Shown here: positions 34,276 through 46,500 of the stretch, piece by piece
How positions within the stretch are numbered: position 1 is the first letter of the stretch
Layout: the number at the start of each line of letters is the position of its first letter
Assembly: GCF_001039355.2 (NCBI RefSeq)
Contig: NW_019774181.1
Location: forward strand, 388,538 to 452,537
Source: Lingula anatina
Taxonomy: Eukaryota; Brachiopoda; Lingulata; Lingulida; Lingulidae
Length of the DNA: 64,000 nucleotides
Direction of reading: 5' to 3'
Program-made: the position numbers and the translations under genes
Notes under the pieces: model-generated
What the model was told of the DNA's origin: nothing
Databases searched by the model: none
Seen by the model: only the letters and a program-made list of their open reading frames with translations

Positions 34276-37046
34276 TCATTTGATGTACTTTTCCATGAAT
34301 TTTTTGTGGAATTCTGATCGTAAGGAGTCATTGATAAAGCCACGTTTGCTCTTGTCCTCTTCGCCTCTCGCACAGTTTTTGAATACGACATCATCATCCC
34401 ATCTGGAATGGAAACAGTGGATTAACACTGATTAAATTTTTAAAGTCAAAGAAGTAATTAACACATTATCCACCTGTTTGGTTGATATAGATATCCGATT
34501 CACCTTATTAGTGACATATTTTAAACCTAGGTGCAATTTCACAATTTAAACAAGAAAAGAATTGCAGTTTTCATTATTGCTAACAAAGAATTCAAAGATG
34601 ACTAATTTAGCAAATGTTATTTACTAGAGCAGTAGAAAGTGGAAGTTATCCCATTTGTATTATAAAATTTATCAATGCACACTTTAAAGGGGGTGAGCTA
34701 CACTTGCATCAGTGTGATCAATACACAGCTGATAACCCACACTTCTCTCTTTAAAACTTTAAGTGATCAAATGCACAGAAAATGATTGCAAATCACTAGA
34801 AATAATTATTTAATTCATTTTTAGACCCCAGAAAGTGAGGTTCTCTTTTCAGAGGTAACTGGTGGTGAACAAACCTTCTTTTGACTTTGAAGTCTGTCTT
34901 GGCAGTGTCCGCCTGGTTATGGAGTAGAGGATTTCCCTTGATGATGTTCTCCATCCTGATGCGCTCCTCTTCTGCTTTACGCTCAGCTTCCTGGTATAGT
35001 AACATACACAGGTCAAAGGTCACACCATGCATATCATGTTTCACAATATATTAATCAGTAAAAACAATACCTGTACTTTAATTTTGTACTTTCATTCATG
35101 TGATATTTCATAATATTTAAAAACTAAAATAATTCATCAATTTTCATCAACGCACTGTATGCACTAGGTTGTTAATTAAGCAAAAGCTTAAAGTAGTGAT
35201 TTCTAATCGCAATTAACTGCATTCGACATATATCCTTTTATTTCTGCAGTTGAAAATAATCAATATTTAATGTCCCTTGATCTTAGAAAGACTTGCCTTC
35301 TTGGCCGCCTCTGAGGCTCTTTCTTTCTTTATCTTCTGGAGTTCAGCTAACAGTGCTGCTGTATCATCCTCGTCATCACTGCTGTCTTCTTCCTCATCCT
35401 GAAATATTGATAACAGCAATTACAGACAAAGTTTTAAAGTAGTTTTTGTCAACAGGCTCCATCTCTCTCTCTAAACAAGCACATTTCTGATCTTTTTGAC
35501 TCAGTTTCTATGTATTATACTTCTTTTTAGTTCACTGTTGAGACAGTGAAATACTTTCTGATGATATATATCTCATTTATATTATATTTAAATGACTGAA
35601 TTAATGCTTTTATCACTGAAATAACCTCCGTTGTGATTTAATATAACATTTCAAAATGAAAGAATTGCAGTCATAGAGTGGTTTTTCTATAAAACAAGAA
35701 TAAGTTTAATATATCGAACTCACATCATCATCGTCAATGGGATCATCTGCATCCAGGTTAGCTGCTGGGATCTGATCTAGTCTTGGTCTCTTACTGCTAC
35801 TGCTATCTGTATATACAAATAGATACCCTTGTTATCCACATGATATTCTGATGAGGAGGATATATTAGATTTTCAATAAGTTATTACATGGTAAGATGTG
35901 TGTAGTGTGTTGTGTCATGATAAGGGGTGCTCAGTGTTTTAGTAAGACTTTTGAAAACAAAGTTTATTTTGATCCAATTTTTTGCAAACTAAGTTCAGTT
36001 TTTAAAATGCTCACAACTAAAACGATATCTGACCAACCGATAAAAATATATTGAAATATTTCATTTAACAATTCCCAATGTCATCCTATCAGTTTCTTAT
36101 ATCACCTTCCTCATCACCATCATTATTATAGGTTCATACACTTTTTTAAAATTAAATATATTTTACATGTTCCTCACCTCTCCCCCTATCTCTGTCTCTC
36201 TTTTCCCGCGCTGCTCTCTCCCTCTCCTCCAAATGGCTGCGGAAATCACGGCTGCGCAGGTCATCAGCTGTGTTCTGGCCATCTTGTCTGAAATACAGCA
36301 TGATGTGTATCAACACAATCACTGTCACAACTAACACACTGACTTTTCCATTAAAGAAGAGGGAAGAGGGGACAGAACATTTCACCTATTACAAAGTTAC
36401 TGGCACAAATTACAAAACACATTGTGCTTTATTCCTTTCAGGATCGCGGAAAGTACACAGAAGTGAACTAAATATTCCTTTAACAAAGTTATTGCCACAA
36501 GCAGCACTTAAAAACTGCCTTCTTAAAAATGTTTCCTAATACCTATAGAACAATCACTCACTTCTTTAGTTACATCTAAATGTATATGATGATGTCTCAA
36601 CTACCACAATTTACAATATGTACCACATAATGTACTCAAAGTTACTGAAGGAACTGAAGGGAATTTTAATAGCTAAAATGGATCATCTTTCATCTATTTG
36701 TATGTGTGTATACATAATATAAAAGTTAAAATTATGCAATCAGTTTTTTAATGTTTTTAATCAGTAAAAATGATTAGTACAATTCATGAATTTTGTTGTC
36801 AACAGCACAGCTGCTTTTTTTGATACTGGTATTAAATTATTTCTAATAGGAAACAAGAAAACAAATCCAATATTTTAACAAGATGATTAAATATTTCAAC
36901 CAAGCTACACCTTACCTGTACTTGAGTTTAGTATGTGATGGTAAATCTCTGCTGGAATACTGTTTGGACAAAGCACCGAGATCCCTTTCTCCTTTCCCAG
37001 TCCCTCCCCGCGCTGGCTCAAATGTTGGACGTGCAGCTGTAGTCAT
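34276..37046 (-). CDS. CWC15: CWC15 homologue, spliceosome-associated protein
   Basis: Coding exons in transcription order: 37046-36916, 36287-36178, 35806-35724, 35398-35297, 34990-34875, 34402-34276. They total 669 nt, giving 222 residues (human about 229). The protein starts [15 protein letters not shown], continues with [13 protein letters not shown], a charged [16 protein letters not shown] segment, [18 protein letters not shown], an acidic run, [49 protein letters not shown] and ends [11 protein letters not shown]. These are the conserved blocks of Cwc15/Cwf15 in order. In other eukaryotes the protein belongs to the Prp19-associated complex of the catalytic spliceosome. The fourth coding intron has a GC donor (GCAAGT). 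All other introns are GT-AG. The gene is divergent from RYK. Confidence 0.97.
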
Positions 37047-37375
37047 CTCTCTGCTGGTCTACTGCAGTGTGAAACAGCTAAGCTGCAGTTATGTGAACCA
37101 GCTATGGGAAGCAGTCTTAAGTGTTCTGAAATAAGAGAAAATAGACACTAAGTTTAACGCACATCAGATCCTATACCAAGAACGTTGGATTAGAGATATA
37201 GAAGGACTGTAGTCATCCAGAGCTGTGCTGGTCTACTGTGATGTGACACAACATGTGTCAAACAGTCCCAAGTATTCGGAAATAGAGAAAATATACAATA
37301 AGTTTAAAGCAAGGCAAGAAAATCAGATCATATACCAAGAATTCTGGATTAGAGATGTTGTAATCAGAGTTTTTT
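37037..37375. repeat. Diverged tandem duplication at the CWC15 start exon
   Basis: Two copies of about 168 bp offset by 170 bp (from 37037 and from 37207). Shared blocks are CTGTAGTCATC, CTGGTCTACTG, GAAATA.GAGAAAATA, ATACCAAGAA and GGATTAGAGAT. The first copy includes the CWC15 start codon and 5' leader. The second lies further upstream in the direction of transcription. The CAT (start ATG on the minus strand) is also present in the second copy, but the reading frame after it is not preserved. Confidence 0.75.
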
Positions 37376-38482
37376 CCTTCCTCCACCTGGTCTGCTCATC
37401 ATGTGCCAAGATAGGCCCCAACAGGTGAGTGAGTCGGGTCAGGTGGGGAGAGCACGCCCCCTACTGACGATTGTCAATATTGTGACATCATACCCGTCGC
37501 TGTGGCATTGTCTAAGATCTCCCACTCCGATTCGGACGTGCTACGATCGAGGATCTCTACAATTCTCACAAAGCCTAACAACAGCCACAGTGATCACTCT
37601 CCAATTCAGTAAGTAGACACCGCGAATACTTTAGAGAACTAAAAGAGCTGAGCCTAATTAGCTTTCAAGATCTCATAAGATAGTAACATAAAGTTTTACA
37701 TGGAGCATTCAAGTGATGAATGGAAGTGATGAAGTAATGAAAAAGATGAAAATCCTGGAGGCACATCCTGAATACTTTCACCAATGATACTAGGGCAACA
37801 GACTGACAATATTTTACCCTTGGAAAGATACTTCTAGAAACCTTCCTGGTTTAAAGATTATTATTCAGTTCAGAACGTGAACTTGAACGTAATCCAGAAA
37901 TAAAGAAGAGCCATTTCATTTTTCAGACTTCAACTTCTACACATTCAAGTTAAGGGCAATCAAGCAACAACGATGTTTTACGACGAAGGAGAAAAACCGC
38001 AAAGTTATCGCCTTTAGTTACACAATAAATTAAATACATATAAAAAGTATATAACTTTGGTATGTTTTACATCCCTTACCGTACACAAAAAGGCCCAATC
38101 CACGCCAAATCAATACAATATTTCGAAAAATCCTTCTCACATGAACATAACGGAAGTTACTTCGCTACCATACTGAACATAATGCGCATGCGTCATGTAT
38201 TATACTCTCAATTCCAAATAAATATACTTATTTTATACTATATGCAGCCTTAGATTAGCATATGTATGTGACTGAGAAAATATTCACAAAAAAATAATTA
38301 TTTTACCCATATGTGAATGCGTATGATTATTCCGCCTATGTTACATACAGGGCATTTTCTATTCATTCACAACAGGAGTTGGAGGCTAAAGTTTAGAGGC
38401 TAAACTCGAATGAACACAAAATGTGAAAGGAGGCCGACTTCGTTTGTACTCGACCCGTGATTTTTCACGCTTCTCTACCGAG
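37376..38482. other. Divergent intergenic region between CWC15 and RYK
   Basis: About 1.1 kb that must hold the promoters of both genes. I see no clear TATA box or CpG-dense stretch. Upstream untranslated exons cannot be placed from sequence. Confidence 0.45.
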
Positions 38483-40185
38483 ATGAGGACTTACCAGTTA
38501 CTTTTTTGTTGCAGTCTATACATCAGCCTCTTAGGAGGCACGAAATCAAACCTTAACTTATATATGGATAGAGAAGAGACGCGAAAACTTCTCGGTAAGT
38601 CCGATAATTTATGATTTACATCATTTGATAGAACGAGATCTAGCCTAGACTAGAGAGAGGAATATAGTATATGCCAAACTGTACGTGTACAAGAGATGTG
38701 CGACTGCTATAGCAGTGTAATTTGTCTTCAAGTTACTTGTATACTCGCAGAAACATAACCCATCTCCTATTTCAAACTATTTGGGACTTGCAGTCCTTTG
38801 AGGTTTGCGTACTACACTTGTTTATGATATTATATTTATTATTTATATAACAATCAGCGGTATAGATCTTTTCCATCAGTGTATCACACCTTTACTTTGG
38901 GACAGACTTTGAGGCAGGTTTAGGGATGGGAAGCTTATATCCTTTGGATTGGTCGGCATTGTGACTGGGGTTGATATTATTATTTTTGATTGGTATGTCT
39001 ACTTTTAAAGATATCTCCGACAGCTTCTATGAAAATGTGTCTTGTGCCCCATGCCCTTATAAAGCATTTTTTTTCACTTATTGAAGAGAAGACGTGTTTT
39101 AGGTAAACACCCGTGATTTCAGGGAGGAGTAGAATTTTGGATCTTCACCTCCTATATGATAACATGTTATAATACTGCACACAAATATATATTTGATGGC
39201 CAGTGGTTCAAGGGACAGCATATGACGTCTGTTTTGTCAGTGTGACTAATGCTATTCTGCCGCATAAGGTACTGGTCTTATGCCTGTGGCCAGAAAAATT
39301 TTGTTTGGACCATTAGTTCTTCAAAATACTAGTACTATAGTACTAGTATGTGAATTCAGTTGTCTAACAGGCAAAAGAGCTTCTGATTTTATTTATATCA
39401 AAATTAGATAATATTTTACTGAAATGTAGCTGTTACATTGTGACTCTAAATTAACAAAATTTTTTCACCAAATCAATGTCTTGCTATTACTAATATTAAT
39501 GAAATAGGGGAAAATGTCCATTTGTAAAATGTTTATTTGGACCAGTGAACCCTGATTTGGTCCAGTACATTTTAGGAACTTGGTGGTGGTTAATAATCTG
39601 CAAAATTTATGGCACTGACTGCAGTAGTTTTTACAAAATCATCTATGTTCTAAAAGTCCTTTCCTTTGGGTAAAATATACACATCCGTTTATTGGGGCTA
39701 ATTTGTGACTTTTGTGGCACAAAACCTACAACTATGTACCATATGTTTTTGAGCAGTCTTTTAATATGGCCAAAATTTCCTATTTTTTAAAAAAATATTG
39801 TAGGAATATTAGTTCTGTGTTGTGAATATCAGCAGTACCACATACTGTTTCAGTGGGAAAACTCAGTTTCTACCTCAGCCCTGTATTGTTGCACTTACTT
39901 TGATGTACTTGATAACTTGTACTGATAGTGCTGCAGATTTCAGGTTGATGTGCCGAATGACCTGAGGTATGTGTGTCATCTGGCATGACACTTTGTCTGC
40001 TGGCACTAATTGATACTCTCAAAGGGGAGGCTGTAATCATATATACTTGATTATGGCTGTCTGTCTTATAGCCAGTAACCATATGTTACAAAACTGTATG
40101 TATAATAATGCACGCTACTGCTGGTTGTGGATGTTCTTGATTATATAGCTGGTTCAAAATTTTATCAGTCCTCTCATCTTTGTCC

Positions 40186-40224
<39 letters not shown>

Positions 40225-43200
40225 TCACATAGTTTTAAAACAAATCATTCCCTTCCTTCATCTCTTTTTTTTTTACACATAATGATACAAAGGCACACAT
40301 ACACAATTTCCCTCTCTTAGAGATCCCTCTTTTCTGAGATTATCTTGGTTATTTCAATTCAGTTCCAGAAGAAGATAACACACACAGAATGATTGATCCA
40401 TCTGGAATTGTCTCTAGTTTATCACATTAAAGGATGGAAAAAGGGGCAAAATCATGAGTCATTCTACCAATTGATTTCATATCATGCAAAGATATCTCTG
40501 GGATATTGTTCTATGTACAGTTTTTGATGCTTTATTTTAGCATGTATTCATTTACCACAAGACCTAAAATAAGACAGAGAAATGATTGATTCATTTATCC
40601 ATGGCATGTCACATATAATGAAAATGACAGGAATTATTATATTTTTGCTTAGTTTTGTACTATGGAAATTCCTATATAAGACATTCTCAATTTTGACGTA
40701 TTCCAATACGGTAGTGTACTTCTTGTGAAGAACCTTAGTCCCTTTATTGACGGAATTAGTTACTTATCTTGCTCAATAGTAACAGTAATTGCCCAGATTC
40801 TGGCAAAGGCAAACATGAAATTGGCCAAGCTCAGTACAGTTAACTGTTATTTGTATGTAAAGAACAATGATTTGTATGAAAGCCTCCATCCATCTACTTA
40901 TAACCACTACAAATTGAAATGCAAAAACCAAGTCTTGCCAAGTAAAGTCGAGGGATACTGTCATACATACTTCTTATTGACTTAAAATGAATCTAGAATC
41001 CAAGAACAACAGAGGCCGTGACTAGACTAGGTCATGCAGCACTTATTTCTCCTCAGTCAAATTAGCCTGATTACCATTACTGTTATTCATAAAATAAGCC
41101 ACATTAGGCTCATTGTTGTTGACACACATGAGATTAGCAGTAGCCTCTCGAGTTCCAGCATGAAACAATTGCCAGGTAATCCTGCTCCATTCAACCAGGT
41201 AGCCTGCCTCCCAACAGCTGACATAACTACAGGTACAGTTAGACCACGTTAGACCACGCCACACACACACTAACACATCATGTTGTTGTTTGGGAGATTG
41301 TTCTGCCGTGAAATGAGTGACTTCCCAAGTCTTAATGCTTCATCACAGCTCTTTCAACAAAGGATTAACACTGATTGGTCCCCTGTTGTTCAGCGCCATT
41401 GCCCCAGGGGAGAAACTGTAAGTCTGTGTTAGTCATCCATGTCAGGGGTATGTTTATGAAAATGGGGCCAAGAATAGGTATGATTTACCCCCTGTTAAGA
41501 GCACCAATGCCCTAGAGGGAGAGCTTTGAATCTAGATCAGTAGTCCAGATTAGGGGCCTTATTCATAGAAATAAAACCAAGATTTCCCTGTGCAGATCTC
41601 CTGTGCCCAAAGGGAAGAATGATAGAAAGCCTGTATTGGTAATCCATGATGGGGCCACCATTGAATGAACCAAGGCAGTGGTCATGTATAACTGCATGTA
41701 TAATGGGGACTACTGTGTTTTGATTCAGTGGGTCTGTAAAAGGGTCTGTTAACCACTCCCTCCCCCCCATCCTAATCCCCCCCTTTCTCTTGTACTGCCA
41801 AGAGCTTAAGTCAGGTGATTTTACCCCTCATTTAGCAGGTAACTTGGGTGAAAAATTCTTGACAGAACTGTGTAGAAAAGAATGTAATCTTGACTGAAAT
41901 TACGGAATTGAAAAGCAATTAGAGATGGGTATTATAACATGCTATTTGACTTGTTATGCAGTCGTGAAGCAAACTTGTTTCAAGAGGCAGCTCTCATGCG
42001 TTTTTTTATCCTTTGCTACAGTTAACGGTGATTTTATAAACTGAGCAGTCTAGATGAAGCTACTATTTAACTACTCAGGGATTTCTTTGTTCACTATGAA
42101 AAAAAAAGCAAAATTAAAAAAAAAACAAATATGAAAAAAGATACTAGTACTAGTACTGTAAGTGATTGACAAGTTAAAATACTGAACCATAAAAAACAAA
42201 GCAATATATTATTTTGTCCAGAGAAATGAAAAAAAACACAAGATATCAGATAAGGATATAAAACTGAAAATAAGATGGGCGTGAAAAATAAAAAAAAATT
42301 GTCTCTGACAACTGGATGTATACACATCATGTGGTTCATGCACAATTAAATTCTTTGTGATAACTCTGTCCCTACCCTAATGTTTTCTTGTTTTTAACGA
42401 GGATATCACCTACTTTTAAGCTGTGATCATGCAAGCAAAACTACCCGAGAAAAAAATATCTGTGAATATCTGTTGAAAATTTGATCTTTGTGACCTTTGC
42501 ATGAGGTAGTCTAATGTCCTTGTGGTCACACTGATGCGACAGTGGGATAAAGAGACAATTTACAGTGCATTAAATCAACTGAGAACATCATTAATTTGTG
42601 TGCTAGGTTAATTGGGGTCTTCACTATGTGATATTGAAGATGCTACAGCGCATTCAGATTTATAGTAGCTGGGTCGGTCAAACACGGTGGAATCAGCTTA
42701 ATCAGCACCATAGTTAACTACCCCTACTTAGCTACTTGAGGAGAGGTGTCAGATAAGCTGATTCCACTGATTGTACCCTCGCAGAGTTGGACCAACCCAT
42801 CTTGTACGATGTGTAAATCTGGATGGGGTCTAAATTCTTCTTCCATAATTAGTCATTATTTAGTTTAGAAATTTGAAAAAAAAAGTTTTACTGCTCATGT
42901 GAACAAATGCAATGAAAACTGGCAAAAAAAAGGGAGGGGATTTCATGTCTTGAACAGTGACATGACTTCATATGAGAATGCACATTTTTTATGAGTAACT
43001 AGATATGATAAATCTATAGAAATGTGAATACTGGTATGAGCGAGGCATTGGGAAATTTCAAATTATCTCAGTATCCTATTGTTAATAACAAATTATATGC
43101 TAGATCAACACATACTTTCAGTCCTGCCTTTTACAAAGCATGACAGTTGGATGTTCCAGCACACAAGGATTAGAGATGATGGGGCGCAGTACAAAAGGCC

Positions 43201-43454
43201 TGGGTATTTGCCGAGTGTTGCGCCTCGCTGCCTACCCAGTTATATTCCCTCTCCTCTCTGTGTATGGGGTTCAGGGTCAGTGCAGAGAGCAGATGAAGAC
43301 ATAGGGAGAATGTCACACCTGGGTGATCTTATATGACAGGGGCATTTGGGGTTCTCTTTATTACTGACAGCAAAAAAGTCAGGGAAAGAGATTTTAAAAA
43401 TTGCGAGCTGAAATGGATGGATTTGAGGTTGTCATGCTAGGGCAGTGCTCTCTC

Positions 43455-43512
<58 letters not shown>

Positions 43513-46500
43513 AAGTTGAAGCAGTTTATTGTCTTTATTGTTTTTTGTGTGCATGAATATAAGATTTTATCATCATGACTTTAATTTGGAAGTTCCAAAT
43601 GTATTCATAGATAGCTACCCTGCAAATATGAGTTTACGTGCTCTCAGCTGGTTCCCGGAAAACTTTGAAATTCTGGGTGCTAGATGGTAGGTCACAACAG
43701 GCAGTGGTATGATTTCAGTAAACAGGCAGTTGTTCCGTGGTTTCTAGTAAACTCGGAGACTCAGGGTTGTGAGATCACACATACAGTGTCCTAACTTGCC
43801 ATCTCTATTGTAATAGTACTGAGTGGTTTGTTTACCAGGCACTACCAGTTCTTCCTCCACTAAGTGGCCCTGGTGTAACTCTAGTATTATGTCAATAGCA
43901 CACAGTATTCACAATATTTGCCCAGGATCTCCGTTTCTTGCTCTCCCTGTAGGACGGTGTGTTTGTTGGCGTGGCCTATGACACTTTGATTGGAAGTGTG
44001 CATGTGAGTGTGTGTGTGTGTGGGTGAGGGGGTGTGTTGTCAGTTTTAGAATGTGTTTGCCAGAAATTGAATTGTTTCACTGCTTGCAGCTAAGAGATAC
44101 TGCTATTGTCTAGTGTTTTTTGTAGTTTTAACAGTTCAATATTGAATGACAGAATTTTTAGCTGTGTCTGTCTGTTCATCATTGTTAGCCTATCTCCATG
44201 TCAAGTTTCATTGCTTGGGGGCTCCCTGTTTTAATGTGACCTCTTCCAACAGACAAAAATTAGAGAATTAAAAGTTCAGATCAGTTCACATCCAGTGTAA
44301 ACACTGCTGTATGTAATTCCTTTGGTTAAAATCAGCCCCCATAGTGTCAGTATATTATGTTCTAATGTACGGTATCCAGAGTTTTGAGGGAGTTCCTCAG
44401 CCTACTAGTACCCACATGCTGGGAACACAGGCTTTTTTTGGGGGTTGGGGGGTGGGGGTGGGGGTGGGGGGTGGAATAGAGTGGATTTCACAAAAGTTTC
44501 TGGATCCAAATTTTGTCACAACGTAAAGACCAAGTCTATTTTAATTCTTGATTGATCTAGTCAATGGTACTAGTCCTCAAAAATAATGACGTAAAAAAAC
44601 TGGTCAAATTTTTAGATTGGAATTTTATTCTACCTTAAGGTATATGTGGTAGTCCAAAGAATAGAATAGTAGTATTGTGGCTGATTTATAACAAAAGACA
44701 TGGTTACTTGCAAAAAAAAAAAAACAAAAAAAAAAAAAAAACGGTCATTTGTTTGCCATGATTTTGGCTAGTACAGAATTGTGCACAGAATTAACCAGAA
44801 AAATATATTTGTGAATGTCTAATGTAGAAAATTTTCTTTCTGTGGTCCTGCAAGGTACGTATTAGACTACATTGTTTGAGGAAGCTGACAATTTTTAATA
44901 ACCAAGGTGTGATCATCTCTGCTTGTTGTCTGATAGCAGTCAAGTGGTCAGGTGTTCAGCATGTTAAGACCACTTACAGACTGTTTGAATAATCAAGTGT
45001 GTATGTCTAATACTGTGGCAAATACTTGTAGAAATACTCCAGACTGATGAAGAGGATGACTTCTCTGCCTTTTCTGACTCCTTCATAAATCTGTGAAATG
45101 GTCAAGTGGGTATGTCCGAGACAATCAGTTTAAGGGAATATCTCAATAAAATAGAAAGTTTGGTGTTTGTTTCTTTGAGTTCTTTGTATGTGGTAAATTT
45201 TCCCATCTAAAATAAGTACTGTAAATTGCCAGCGTATATCTGCATATTCTGTGTTATCCCACCATCGATTTCACAATTTCATTCTCAGCAACCAGGGCGA
45301 TTTTGATAGTGGAAAAGAGTGTTTCAAGGGACCCTAGGCTATGAAACTCGGGGTACTGATACCTGAAGATAACATATATCAGGCCCATAGTCAGCAATTT
45401 CAAAAGGGGGAGGGGAAAAAGAGGCTTTTCCTGGAGCTTTGACCATGAAACCTTCATGTACCTAGAGAAAATTTTTCCCAGAACAGCGGATCTTTCCCTG
45501 GCAAAAAGGGCAGTCTGATCCAAACCCCCTCCCAGCCAACCCCCAACTGTGCTGGAATAAAAGTAAGGACTGTTAGTAATACCACATTTTACTTGTGCCT
45601 GTGAACCTTTTACAAATTATCTGATATCCTGAGTGTTATATTTGAGGACTCCTCCAGAAGGAAGTGCACTGTATCTCTGTTTCCTAGAGTGTGGAATCAG
45701 TTACTATGTGATTTACAGTGATGTAATATCAGTAGATATAGTGAGGGAATACACTCAGTTACGGGCTTTAGCATCCTGTGGAAGATGGGCTATGGGTTAT
45801 ATTACCTGGTTTAGCATCCTGGAAGTTTATTAATGTAGAAAAAAGTTACAAAAAAGGATGAAATTAAATTATCTTTTCAGTGAATTTTTTTGGAGGGAGG
45901 GGGGGGGGGTATATGATAGAAAGATCTGGTATTTGATAATACTGACTGCATTTTGCTGCCCTCTAAATTCTTCAAATGATGAAAAAGACAAGAAAAAAAT
46001 TTTAAAGTTTTAAGACTAATTAAATTTGTATGATTTGTTTAAAATAGTTATTGCCCTTTATTTTAATTTTGTGCGTTAAGCTGATGAAAACCTTTGATAG
46101 CAGGTCTCAAAGTTGTGGCACAGAGGAAGTTGAAGCTATAAAGGAAAGGAAGTGGGCAGAGCACAGAGATAGAATCGGGGGCCCTAAAAAAATGAACAAA
46201 TTGTAGGAAACAGGGAGAAACAAAATAGCTGCCAAATTAATGCAAATTTACCAGAAGAGAAGATAAAATGATATGTTTTTTTTATGAATTTGTTAAGGCA
46301 CAATTGACTCTGGAGCACATTTTTGTGGGATAGTATCAGATGTCAACAAACAACATGGGGAAAAAAACAATCTCGTACAAATACATTAGCAGCCATTAAA
46401 GTGAAGGCAGTGAATGTGTATTTTGTCCGCAGGCCTCACCTGATGATTATCTTGAAATCGTATCCTTCGTTTTGCTTGTAATATGTTCTTTATCGTACAC

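Noticed and set aside
38423-38482. Upstream in-frame extension of RYK before the ATG at 38483
   Set aside because: It would need a non-ATG start. The ATG at 38483 is followed directly by a good signal peptide.
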